Position numbers and translations under genes: made by a program
Source of the DNA: JBBECE01 sp040881985
GTDB taxonomy: Bacteria > Pseudomonadota > Alphaproteobacteria > Rhizobiales > Devosiaceae
NCBI GenBank assembly: GCA_040881985.1
Contig: JBBECE010000005.1
Location: 1-64,000 of the forward strand
Direction: 5' to 3'
Length of the DNA: 64,000 nucleotides
The notes under the pieces: generated by a model
What the model was told of the DNA's origin: nothing
What the model saw: the letters and a program-made list of their open reading frames with translations, nothing else
Database searches by the model: none
Shown: piece after piece, positions 42,204-50,125 of the stretch
Numbering within the stretch: position 1 is the first letter of the stretch
How the letters are laid out: every line of letters starts with the position of its first letter

Positions 42204-42893
42204 CTAAAGGTAATGCGCAACGACCCGGCCCTCGTCGAGCGTTACCACCCGGTCGGCGAGGCGAGCGAGCGCGTAATTGTGGGTGGCGATGACGCTCGCC
42301 GCGCCCTGGCCGCGGATCAGTTCGGCCAAGGCCTCGAAGACGGTGTGCGAGGTCGCCGGATCGAGATTGCCGGTCGGCTCGTCGGCGAGGATCAACGCCG
42401 GCTGGTTGGCCATGGCGCGGGCAATGGCGACGCGCTGCTGCTCGCCGCCCGAAAGCTCCGCCGGCCGATGGTTGCCGCGCTCGCCGAGCCCCATCACCTC
42501 GAGCAGCATCGCGGCGCGCTTGTCGGCGTCGGCCCGCGCCGCCCCGGCGATGAGCTGCGGCATAGCGACGTTTTCGAGCGCGGTGAATTCGGGCAGCAGG
42601 TTATGGAACTGGTAGACGTAGCCGATCCAGCGGCGGCGCATCAGGGTGCGGGCCCGGTCGGTCATGATCGAGGTCGGGCGGCCCCCGAGAATCACCTCGC
42701 CCGCGACCGGGCGTTCAAGCAGGCCAGAAATATGCAGCAAAGTCGACTTACCGGCGCCCGACGGTGCGACGATGGCGACGATTTCGCCGGGGGCGGCTTC
42801 GAGGTCGGCGCCGCGCAGAACCTCGATCATGCGCTCCCCATCGTGGTAGCGCATCTCAACGCCCTCGAGCCGAACGCGCGCCGCCTCAGCCAT
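42204..42893 (-). CDS. lolD: Lipoprotein-releasing ABC transporter ATPase LolD
   Basis: A 229-residue ABC ATPase powering extraction of outer-membrane lipoproteins. Walker A is APSGAGKST (43-51), the Q-loop region precedes LLPEFTALENVAMP, the ABC signature is LSGGEQQR, and Walker B is LILADEPTGNLD. It overlaps the lolC gene by 8 bp, so the pair is coupled. Confidence 0.97.
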   Translation of the reverse strand: MAEAARVRLEGVEMRYHDGERMIEVLRGADLEAAPGEIVAIVAPSGAGKSTLLHISGLLERPVAGEVILGGRPTSIMTDRARTLMRRRWIGYVYQFHNLLPEFTALENVAMPQLIAGAARADADKRAAMLLEVMGLGERGNHRPAELSGGEQQRVAIARAMANQPALILADEPTGNLDPATSHTVFEALAELIRGQGAASVIATHNYALARLADRVVTLDEGRVVAHYL

Positions 42894-44280
42894 AACGCAG
42901 AGCCTCGACCGGATCGTATTGGGCGGCCCGCCAGGCGGGATAGAGCGTCGCGAGGAAGCTCAGCCCCAGCGACAGGCAGAGCACAAACGCGACCTCGGCG
43001 GGATCGATCCGCGACGGCAGCGCCGAGAGAAAGAATACGTCGGGCGGAAACAGCGAGATGCCGATGACCTCGCTCACCCAGGCGCGGATCGTCTCGGCAT
43101 TGGCGGCGAAGATGAGGCCGAGCCCCAGTCCGATAACCGTGCCGATGACCCCGATCGCCGTGCCGGCGATCGAGAAGATGCGCATGATCGAAAGCCGCGT
43201 CGCCCCCATTGTCCGGAGCACCGCGATGTCGGTGCCTTTGTCTTTCACCAGCATGACGAGGCTCGAAATTATGTTGAAGGCGGCGACGACGATGATCATC
43301 GACAGGATCGTAAACATCACCACGCGCTCGACCTGCAGCGCCTCGAAGAGGGTCTGGTTGCGCTGCTGCCAGGAATAGAGGATCAGCGCGCGTTCGGCCG
43401 CCTCGGCGATCGGACGACGCATTTCCTCGGTCAAGTCCGGCTCAGCGAGCACGATCTCGATCGTGGACGCCTCGTAGATTCGCTCGTAGCGGTCAGAGAA
43501 ATCCTCGTCGAGTGCGTCGAAATCGAGCGGGTTGAGTTCGACGGGCTCGGCGCCGTCTTTCAGATGGTCCTCGTAGAGCCGGAAATATTCCTGCGCGTCC
43601 TGCAGCGGCATGAAGATGAAGAGCGTGTCGAATTCGATCATTCCGAGATCGACGATGACATTGACCGGATAGGACCTGACTTGGGGGGTGCGCCCGAACG
43701 GGGTGATCGCGCCCTCCGGCGTGATGATGGAGATCTGGTCGCCGATCGAGACGCCAAGATCGCGGGCGAGCCGGTAGCCGAGCGCGACCCCGCCGCTGTC
43801 GTCCCAGGCGTCCCAGCCGCCGAGAACCGGGGACGCGTGGAGCGCCGGCAACTTGCGGATCGAGTTGAGGGTGAGGCCGCGCACCTGCACCCCGCTCGAC
43901 TGGCCGATGCCTGTGGCGAGTGCCTGCCCCTGCACATAGGCGTTGGCGGCGAGGACGCCTTCGACCGTCTCGATCCGGGCGACGACGGCGTCATAGTCGG
44001 TCAGCCGCCCGTCGAGCGGATAGGCGGTGAAATGGCCGTTAAGTCCCAGAATTTTCTCGATAAGTTCGGTGCGAAACCCGCCCATGACGCTCAGCACCAC
44101 GATCAGCGTTGCGACCCCGATAGCGATGCCGGCCATGGTCAGGGCGGAGATGACCGAGACAAACGCGTCCTTGCGGCGCGAGCGCAGGTAGCGCAGCGCA
44201 ACCAGCCATTCGAAACGCGCGAACGGCCCCGGATCCTTGTCGGGGATGGTCGCGCCCGAGTCAGTGGCGGCGGCGATCAA
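42886..44280 (-). CDS. lolC: Lipoprotein-releasing ABC transporter permease
   Basis: A 464-residue FtsX/MacB-fold permease. The first TM (about 40-65) follows the N-terminal ALRYLRSRRKDAFVSVIS motif of LolC/LolE. A long periplasmic domain spans about 66-320. Three TM helices follow (ILSMIIVVAAFNIISSLVML; AGTAIGVIGTVIGLGLG; VAFVLCLSLGLSFLATL), and the end is AAQYDPVEALRYG. As usual in alphaproteobacteria a single permease gene accompanies lolD, so it may act as a homodimer (LolF-like). Its start overlaps the proS stop by 4 bp. Confidence 0.95.
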   Translation of the reverse strand: MIAAATDSGATIPDKDPGPFARFEWLVALRYLRSRRKDAFVSVISALTMAGIAIGVATLIVVLSVMGGFRTELIEKILGLNGHFTAYPLDGRLTDYDAVVARIETVEGVLAANAYVQGQALATGIGQSSGVQVRGLTLNSIRKLPALHASPVLGGWDAWDDSGGVALGYRLARDLGVSIGDQISIITPEGAITPFGRTPQVRSYPVNVIVDLGMIEFDTLFIFMPLQDAQEYFRLYEDHLKDGAEPVELNPLDFDALDEDFSDRYERIYEASTIEIVLAEPDLTEEMRRPIAEAAERALILYSWQQRNQTLFEALQVERVVMFTILSMIIVVAAFNIISSLVMLVKDKGTDIAVLRTMGATRLSIMRIFSIAGTAIGVIGTVIGLGLGLIFAANAETIRAWVSEVIGISLFPPDVFFLSALPSRIDPAEVAFVLCLSLGLSFLATLYPAWRAAQYDPVEALRYG

Positions 44281-45626
44281 GCCCGGTCCCGCCGTTCGGG
44301 TTCGATGAGCGCGGCGAGACGGATGACCGCCCGGTCGAGCGGCACGGTCTCGCGCTTCCCGGTCGCCCGGCGCTTGATTTCGACCTCCCCGGATTTCAGC
44401 CCGCGCGGCCCGACGACGAGCTGGAACGGCAGGCCGATTAAATCGGCGGTTGCGAACTTGTCGCCGGCTCCCGCGTCGCGGTCGTCGTGCAGCACCGAGA
44501 GGCCAGCCGCCCCGAGCGCGGCTTCGAGTTTTTCGCAGGCGGCGGCGCAGTCGCCGTCGGCCGGCTTGAGGTTGATCAGTGCCACTTCGAACGGGGCGAC
44601 CGAGACCGGCCAGACGATGCCGGCCTCGTCGTGCGAGGCCTCGATGATCGCCGGGACGACGCGGGTCAGGCCGATGCCATAGGAGCCCATATGGACCGGG
44701 GTCTCGCGGCCCTCGGCGTCGGTGACGACGGCGCCCATCGGTTCAGAATATTTGGTGCCGAAATAGAAGACCTGGCCGACCTCGATGCCGCGCGCGGAGA
44801 TGCGCTTGTCGGCGGGCACCTCGGCTTCGAATTTCGACTGCTCGGCGATGTCGCCGGTCGCGGAATAGAGCGAGGTCCAGTCGGCGACAACACCACCGAG
44901 ATCGCCTTGAAAGTCCGTATCGGGGCCGGGGATGGGCTTTTCAAGGAGATCGGCATGGCAAAATACGGCGCTTTCGCCGGTCTCCGCCAGGACGATGAAT
45001 TCGTGGCTGAGATCGCCGCCGATCGGGCCGGTTTCGGCGCGCATCGGGATCGATTTGAGACCCATGCGGTGGAAGGTCCGGAGGTACGCGACGAACATCC
45101 GCTGATAAGCCGCGATGGCCCGGTCGCGGTCAAGGTCGAAGGAATAGGCGTCTTTCATCAGGAACTCGCGCGAGCGCATCGCGCCGAAGCGGGGGCGGAC
45201 CTCGTCGCGGAACTTCCACTGGATATGGTAGAGGTTGAGCGGCAGTTCGCGGTACGAGCGTACATAGGCGCGGAAAATGTCGGTGATCATTTCTTCGTTG
45301 GTCGGCCCGTAAAGCAGTTCGCGCTCGCCGCGGTCGGTGATCCGCAGCATTTCCTTGCCATAGGCGTCGTAGCGCCCGCTTTCCCGCCAAAGATCGGCCG
45401 ATTGCAGCGTCGGCATCAACAGCTCAATCGCCCCCGCCCGATCCTGCTCCTCTTCGATGATGTCCTGGACTTTGCGCAGCACCCGATAGCCGAGCGGCAG
45501 CCAGGAATACGAACCCGCGCCCTGTTGTTTCAGCATGCCGGCGCGCAGCATCAGGCGGTGGGAGACGACTTCCGCCTCCTTCGGATTCTCCCGCAGGATC
45601 GGCAGAAAATATCGGGTTAGACGCAT
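44277..45626 (-). CDS. proS: Proline--tRNA ligase (short alphaproteobacterial form)
   Basis: A 449-residue class II ProRS. It lacks the large editing insertion of E. coli ProS and corresponds to the short alphaproteobacterial/mitochondrial-like form. Motif 1 lies around RAGMLKQQGAGSYSWLPLG, motif 2 around WKFRDEVRPRFGAMRSREF, and motif 3 is GSYGIGLTRVVPAIIE; the anticodon-binding domain ends the protein. The ATG at 45626 gives the family N-terminus MRLTRYFLP. It is divergent from the small plus-strand unit at 45773. Confidence 0.97.
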   Translation of the reverse strand: MRLTRYFLPILRENPKEAEVVSHRLMLRAGMLKQQGAGSYSWLPLGYRVLRKVQDIIEEEQDRAGAIELLMPTLQSADLWRESGRYDAYGKEMLRITDRGERELLYGPTNEEMITDIFRAYVRSYRELPLNLYHIQWKFRDEVRPRFGAMRSREFLMKDAYSFDLDRDRAIAAYQRMFVAYLRTFHRMGLKSIPMRAETGPIGGDLSHEFIVLAETGESAVFCHADLLEKPIPGPDTDFQGDLGGVVADWTSLYSATGDIAEQSKFEAEVPADKRISARGIEVGQVFYFGTKYSEPMGAVVTDAEGRETPVHMGSYGIGLTRVVPAIIEASHDEAGIVWPVSVAPFEVALINLKPADGDCAAACEKLEAALGAAGLSVLHDDRDAGAGDKFATADLIGLPFQLVVGPRGLKSGEVEIKRRATGKRETVPLDRAVIRLAALIEPERRDRA

Positions 45627-45772
45627 CTTGGATGTCGACTCTCGGCAGGACTTTCGCGGGCCCACAAAACGTTATCTTCGCCGCAAACTCAAGGTCGGGA
45701 ACTTTTTTGCCGTTTGGGCGGTGCGACAATCGGTCTGTCACATTCGCGCCACAGCGAAGGAACAAAATTTAG
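45627..45772. promoter_or_regulatory. Divergent control region of proS and the small plus-strand ORF
   Basis: 146 bases without coding potential. For the plus strand, TTTTTT (about 45704-45709) and GACAAT (45725-45730), spaced about 16 bp, are a weak promoter candidate placing the start near 45737. The SD-like AAGGAA (45757-45762) lies 10 nt before the ATG. No convincing proS promoter is identified. Confidence 0.35.
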
Positions 45773-45892
45773 ATGACAGGTGATTCGCACCTTGTTAGGG
45801 TGCCCGCCACAGAAGAAAAGCGGTGGTTTTTGAAGCCGCTAACGACGCCGACAACGTCGAGGGAGGAGCGCTGGCAGTCACCAAATTTGTGA
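45773..45892 (+). CDS. Small ORF with possible -1 frameshift extension
   Basis: A 39-codon ORF: MTGDSHLVRVPATEEK, then RWFLKPLTTPTT, then SREERWQSPNL. No family is recognised. It lies alone on the plus strand within a 38-kb minus-strand block and has an SD-like AAGGAA upstream. Its last sense codons read CCA-AAT-TTG before TGA, giving the slippery heptamer A_AAT_TTG (45883-45889). A -1 shift there would continue through VSLRPVVCHLTS to a TGA at 45925-45927, a 51-residue product. The -1 frame is also open further back (a GTG at 45823), so a second overlapping ORF or a single-base assembly error are alternatives. An sRNA or leader role is also possible. Confidence 0.45.
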   Translation: MTGDSHLVRVPATEEKRWFLKPLTTPTTSREERWQSPNL

Positions 45893-45926
45893 GCTTAAGA
45901 CCAGTGGTTTGTCATCTAACTTCTTG

Positions 45927-45953
45927 AGGCAGGGCTTGTCCCTGCCTTTTCTT
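45927..45953 (+). terminator. Intrinsic terminator of the small plus-strand unit
   Basis: A perfect 8-bp stem AGGCAGGG (45927-45934) with CCCTGCCT (45940-45947) and a CTTGT loop, followed by TTTCTT. It begins at the last base of the TGA that would end the frameshifted product. Read on the minus strand it has no U-run, so it serves a plus-strand transcript. Confidence 0.85.
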
Positions 45954-45976
45954 GTCGGCCGAGGGACTAAAGGAGA

Positions 45977-46225
45977 TTACTTCCAGTAATCCCTTAAGGC
46001 GGGCTGGCCAAGCGCCCAATCGACGACGAAAAGCAGCACTAGCGCGCCCAAAGTCGCCGCCAGAAGCTTGATGCCGAGCTTCAGACGCGAGGGCGCTCCC
46101 GGATCGGTGCCCTGCAAGCGCTCGCCCGCGTCGGCCTGGCTGCGCCGATGGCCGATCGGCAGGGCGACGAAGAAGCAGATCCACCAAAGTACGAAATAGA
46201 GCGCCAGGCCCGTGGTCAGCGACAT
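45977..46225 (-). CDS. DUF1467 family membrane protein
   Basis: An 82-residue protein with two TM helices (about 5-24 and 53-72) separated by a basic/acidic loop (GHRRSQADAGERLQGTDPGAP), ending in RDYWK. This is the DUF1467 pattern of alphaproteobacteria, usually found next to rnj and proS as here. It starts 3 bp after the rnj stop. A short hairpin spans its stop codon (GATTACT with AGTAATC, 45975-45991) but has only a weak U-run. Function unknown. Confidence 0.88.
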   Translation of the reverse strand: MSLTTGLALYFVLWWICFFVALPIGHRRSQADAGERLQGTDPGAPSRLKLGIKLLAATLGALVLLFVVDWALGQPALRDYWK

Positions 46226-46228
46226 CGG

Positions 46229-47893
46229 TTAGATCCGATGCACAAAGACTTCGACCATCGGCTTTTTGCCCCAGACATTGCCGACTTCGCCGCGCACCGC
46301 CTTGCGAAGTGCCTCGGCGAAACCCGCCTCGTCGGCACGCCGCTTCGGCGCGAGGCTGCGGATCACCCCTTCGATCGCGCCGGCGGCGACGTTTTGCAAA
46401 TTGTCGCCGGCCTCGCTCAGAACCGGAATGCCGGAAAACCGCAGTTCGGGGCCGGCGACGATATCGCCGTCGCTGTCAACGGCGAGCGAGACCGCGATAT
46501 GGCCGGCAAAGGCCAGTTTCCGCCGTTCGCCGACCCGGCTTTCCTCGGGATCGCAAAGGAGATTGCCGTCGAGATAGACGCGTCCGGCCTTGATCTCGCT
46601 CCGGTTGACCCCGGCATTGGGAAACAGGCGGACGAGATCGCCGTTGCGCGCCTCGAGCACCGTCTTGACGCCCTCGGCGCGGCCGAGTTCGGCATGCAGG
46701 CGCAGGTGCAGCGCCTCGCCGTGCACCGGCACCAGAACGTCCGGTTTCAACCACTGGTAGAGCCGGCGCAATTCCTGGCGGCGCGGGTGGCCCGACACGT
46801 GAACCAGCGCGTCGCGGTCGGTAACCAGCGTGATGCCCTGGTCGATGAGCCGGTTCTGGATGTCGATGACGTCGCGCTCATTTCCGGGAATGGTGCGCGA
46901 CGAGAAAATTACCGTATCGCCCGGCGCCAGCGTGATCGCCGGGTGTTCCTTCGCAGCCATCCGGGCGATGGCGGCGCGCGGCTCGCCCTGCGAGCCGGTG
47001 CAGATCAGCACGACTTTTTCGCGCGGCAGGCGCTCGAAGGAATCCTGGTCGAGGAAGTCGTCGATGCCCTCCATCATGCCTAGATCGCGGGCAATCCCGG
47101 CGATGCGGTGGATGGCGCGCCCCGAGGCGACGACCGCGCGCCCGGCTTTCTTGGCGGCGCGGGCAATCGAGATCATCCGACCGACGTTCGAAGCGAAGAT
47201 TGTCACCGCCACCCGGTACGGCGCCTTGGCGATCAGCTCGTCGAGGGTCCGGGCGACATCGGCTTCGCTTGGGCTTTCGCCCTCACGGGTGGCGTTGGTG
47301 CTGTCGGAGACGACGGCGAGCGGCCGCGACGTCTCGCCGATCTTCTGCAGCCGGGCGATGTCGGTTGGGGCGCCGCCGACCGGCTCGGGGTCGAGCTTCC
47401 AATCGCCGGTGTGCAGGACGTTGCCGGCCTCGGTTGTAATCAACAGCGCGAAGTTTTCCGGGATCGAATGCGCCATCGGCACGAGTTCGACCGTGAAACC
47501 GCCAACGTTGAACGGTTTGCCCGGAGCGACGATCTTGACCGGGACGGATTCGGCGAAGCCGTTCTCACGGGCCTTGGCGTCGAGCATCGCCTTGGCGAAA
47601 GCCGAGCCGAAAACCGGGCATTCGAAATCCGGCCAGAGATCGAGCAAAGCGCCGTAATGGTCCTCGTGCGAATGGGTCAGGACCAGCCCGTCGATATTGC
47701 GGCGTTCGGCGATGAGAAAGGTTATGTCGGGCATGATGAGCTCGATGCCGGGCAGGCTGGGCCCGGCAAAAGTGACCCCGCAGTCGACGATCAACCAGCG
47801 CCGCTTGCCCTTGGGGCCGAGCCCGTAGAGCCCCATGTTCATGCCGATTTCGCCGGCCCCGCCGAGCGGGGCAAAGACCAGCTCGCCGCTCAT
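46229..47893 (-). CDS. rnj: Ribonuclease J
   Basis: A 554-residue metallo-beta-lactamase/beta-CASP nuclease with 5'-exo and endoribonuclease activity in mRNA and rRNA processing. The zinc motif HSHEDH is His74-x-His76-x-Asp78-His79; further family segments are VLHTGDWKLDPEPVGG, SDSTNATREGESPSE (beta-CASP), ICTGSQGEPRAAIARMA and HVSGHPRRQEL. It overlaps the birA stop by 4 bp. Confidence 0.97.
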   Translation of the reverse strand: MSGELVFAPLGGAGEIGMNMGLYGLGPKGKRRWLIVDCGVTFAGPSLPGIELIMPDITFLIAERRNIDGLVLTHSHEDHYGALLDLWPDFECPVFGSAFAKAMLDAKARENGFAESVPVKIVAPGKPFNVGGFTVELVPMAHSIPENFALLITTEAGNVLHTGDWKLDPEPVGGAPTDIARLQKIGETSRPLAVVSDSTNATREGESPSEADVARTLDELIAKAPYRVAVTIFASNVGRMISIARAAKKAGRAVVASGRAIHRIAGIARDLGMMEGIDDFLDQDSFERLPREKVVLICTGSQGEPRAAIARMAAKEHPAITLAPGDTVIFSSRTIPGNERDVIDIQNRLIDQGITLVTDRDALVHVSGHPRRQELRRLYQWLKPDVLVPVHGEALHLRLHAELGRAEGVKTVLEARNGDLVRLFPNAGVNRSEIKAGRVYLDGNLLCDPEESRVGERRKLAFAGHIAVSLAVDSDGDIVAGPELRFSGIPVLSEAGDNLQNVAAGAIEGVIRSLAPKRRADEAGFAEALRKAVRGEVGNVWGKKPMVEVFVHRI

Positions 47894-48678
47894 CGGGCGC
47901 GCTCCGGCTCGCCCTCAAGATCGAAGACTTCCCCGGCCGAGACGATCAGCTCCACCCCGTCGCGCTCGACGATGAGCCGTCCCGCCGGGTCAACGCCGCG
48001 AAGGGTCGCGACATAGCTTTCGGTTGCGGTGGCGATCCGCATCGGCTGGCCGAGCCCGTAAGCGTGCCGCAGCCAATCGGCGCGGATGGCTGGCAGCCCC
48101 TGCCCGCGATTCCAGACAGTCAGCCGATCCTGCACGGCGGCGCCTAGGAGTTCGAAGAGGGTGTCACGGTCGGTCATGTATTCCTCGGATTGAAGGTCGG
48201 TCGCCTTGTGGGCGGTTGCCTCCGGATGAGAAGCGATATTGACGCCAAAGCCGGCAACCACGAACCGGAGGCCCTTGGCGCTGCCGCCCTCGAGCAGCAG
48301 GCCGGCGCATTTGCGTCCGCCGAGCATCAGGTCGTTCGGCCATTTGACTTGCGCCGTGGCGGATTTCGGCCCGTCCACGCCGACAACCGCGTCGCGCAGC
48401 GCCAGCGCAAAGACCAATGACAGCTGGGCGACGGATTCGGGCGGGCCCGGATCCGAGAGGAGCAGCGAGGCGTAAAGATTGCCTTTCGGCGAGCGCCATT
48501 GGCGCTCCCGCCGGCCGCGGCCCGCGGTCTGTTCGTCGGCGACGAGCCAGAGGGGGCCAGTCTCTCCGCCCCGGGCGCGCTCGACGAGTTCGGCGCTGGT
48601 CGAGCCGACCGTTCGCCGATGCTCAAGGGCAAACCCCGCGCGTCCCGCTTTGGTGTCGAGCGCGGGCACGTCAGACAA
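47890..48678 (-). CDS. birA: Biotin--[acetyl-CoA-carboxylase] ligase
   Basis: A roughly 262-residue group I biotin protein ligase lacking the N-terminal DNA-binding domain. Motifs: ADEQTAGRGRRERQWRSPKG (biotinyl-AMP loop), QVKWPNDLMLGGRKCAGLLLE and VVAGFGVNIA. The start is uncertain: a TTG at 48678 (then SDVPALDTKAG) overlaps the nuoN stop; a GTG at 48669 is an alternative. Placement directly after nuoN is conserved in the order. Confidence 0.92.
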   Translation of the reverse strand: MSDVPALDTKAGRAGFALEHRRTVGSTSAELVERARGGETGPLWLVADEQTAGRGRRERQWRSPKGNLYASLLLSDPGPPESVAQLSLVFALALRDAVVGVDGPKSATAQVKWPNDLMLGGRKCAGLLLEGGSAKGLRFVVAGFGVNIASHPEATAHKATDLQSEEYMTDRDTLFELLGAAVQDRLTVWNRGQGLPAIRADWLRHAYGLGQPMRIATATESYVATLRGVDPAGRLIVERDGVELIVSAGEVFDLEGEPERAR

Positions 48679-50116
48679 GGCTTCCCGCCGCGCTCTTGGC
48701 GAGCGGGGCAAGCCAGGAGCCGACGGTCAGGTAATAAGTGACGACGAGGATGCCCGAGACGATCATCACCAGCCGCAACTCGCCCGGCGCCGCCTCGAAC
48801 TGGCGCGTCGGTTCGTCGAAATACATGGTGCGGACGATCTTCAGATAATAGAAGGCGCTCACCGCGCTCATCAGGACGCCGATCACCGCAAGGCCATAGA
48901 GGTTGGCCTCGACCGCGGCGAGGAAAACGTGCCACTTGGCGAAAAAGCCGGCAAGCGGGGGTAGCCCGATCAGCGAGAAGAGGAAGACCGACATGATCGC
49001 GGCGATGAACGGCCGGTTCTGGCTGAGGCCCGCGAGATCGCCGATTGCCTCCACATAGGCGTTGTCCGAGCGCAACGACAAAACGCAAGCGAAAAGCCCT
49101 ATGGTCATTACCATGTAGATCGCCATGTAGATGGCGACGCCCTGGACGCCGATCTCGCTGCCGGCGGACAGTCCGACCAGCGCGAATCCGACATGGCCGA
49201 TCGAGGAATAGGCGATCAGGCGCTTGACGTTGGACTGGCCGATCGCGGCGAAGGCGGCGAGCGACATCGAGGCGATCGAGAGAAAGATCACGATCTGCTG
49301 CCATTGCTGGCCGATCGGGGCAAAGGTTCCGTAGGTCAGGCGAACGAACAGCGCCATCGCCGCGACCTTTGGCGCCGCGGCGAAGAAGGCGGTGACCGGG
49401 GTCGGGGCGCCCTCGTAAACGTCGGGCGTCCACATATGGAACGGCACCGCCGAGATCTTGAAGGCGAGGCCGGCGAGCAGGAAGACCAGCCCGAAGATAA
49501 GCCCGATGGAATTGTCGCCGAAAGCGATGATCCGGGTGATTTCGTCGAGGCGCGTCTGACCGGTGAAGCCGTAGATCAGCGAGGCGCCGTAGAGCAGCAT
49601 GCCCGAGGAGAGAGCGCCGAGGACGAAATATTTCAACCCCGCCTCGGTCGCCCGTGCCGAGTCGCGTTTCATCGCCGCGACGACATAAAGAGCGAGCGAT
49701 TGCATCTCTAGCCCGACATAGAGCGCGATGAGATCGCCGGCCGAGATCATCATCAGCATGCCGAGGGTCGCGAGCAGCACCAGCACCGAATATTCGAATT
49801 TGTTGAGGGCGTGCTCGGTCGCGGCCGAGACCGAGAGCACCAGCGCCAGGGCCGAGCCGGTCAGCACCAGGATTTTCATGAAGCGTGCGAATTCGTCCTG
49901 AACAAAGCCACCGGCGAAGAGGCTCGCGCCGATCGGGGTGATCGCCTCAAGCAACGCCACCGCGACGAGGAGCCCGATCGCGACGCCCATGATGAGGCTC
50001 GCCGCCCCGCCCCGAGAAAACGCGCCGGCCATCAACAGGACGATCGCACCCGCGAGCAGCGCAAGTTCCGGGAAGGCGGGCGCGAGGCCGTTGAAGGTGA
50101 GCATTTCGGCCAGCAT
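48671..50116 (-). CDS. nuoN: NADH-quinone oxidoreductase subunit N
   Basis: A 481-residue antiporter-like membrane subunit of complex I with about 14 TM helices. The Mrp-type core is intact (ISAVPFHMWTPDVYEGAPTPVTAFF with its Lys/His, SNVKRLIAYSSIGHVGFALVGL). Starts 9 bp after nuoM. Confidence 0.97.
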   Translation of the reverse strand: MLAEMLTFNGLAPAFPELALLAGAIVLLMAGAFSRGGAASLIMGVAIGLLVAVALLEAITPIGASLFAGGFVQDEFARFMKILVLTGSALALVLSVSAATEHALNKFEYSVLVLLATLGMLMMISAGDLIALYVGLEMQSLALYVVAAMKRDSARATEAGLKYFVLGALSSGMLLYGASLIYGFTGQTRLDEITRIIAFGDNSIGLIFGLVFLLAGLAFKISAVPFHMWTPDVYEGAPTPVTAFFAAAPKVAAMALFVRLTYGTFAPIGQQWQQIVIFLSIASMSLAAFAAIGQSNVKRLIAYSSIGHVGFALVGLSAGSEIGVQGVAIYMAIYMVMTIGLFACVLSLRSDNAYVEAIGDLAGLSQNRPFIAAIMSVFLFSLIGLPPLAGFFAKWHVFLAAVEANLYGLAVIGVLMSAVSAFYYLKIVRTMYFDEPTRQFEAAPGELRLVMIVSGILVVTYYLTVGSWLAPLAKSAAGSLV

Positions 50117-50125
50117 CGTCTTCCC

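Noticed and set aside
41898..43067. Long plus-strand frame covering the lolD-dnaE interval
   Set aside because: Antisense to lolD and to the SOS-peptide gene; lacks SD and motifs.
45823..45927. An independent second-frame gene starting at GTG 45823
   Set aside because: No SD before the GTG. The frame is discussed instead as a possible -1 extension of the ORF at 45773; it cannot be excluded.
45975..45991. Hairpin spanning the DUF1467 gene stop as a terminator
   Set aside because: Only a 7-bp AT-rich stem with a CCTTTAG tail on the minus strand; too weak to annotate as a terminator.
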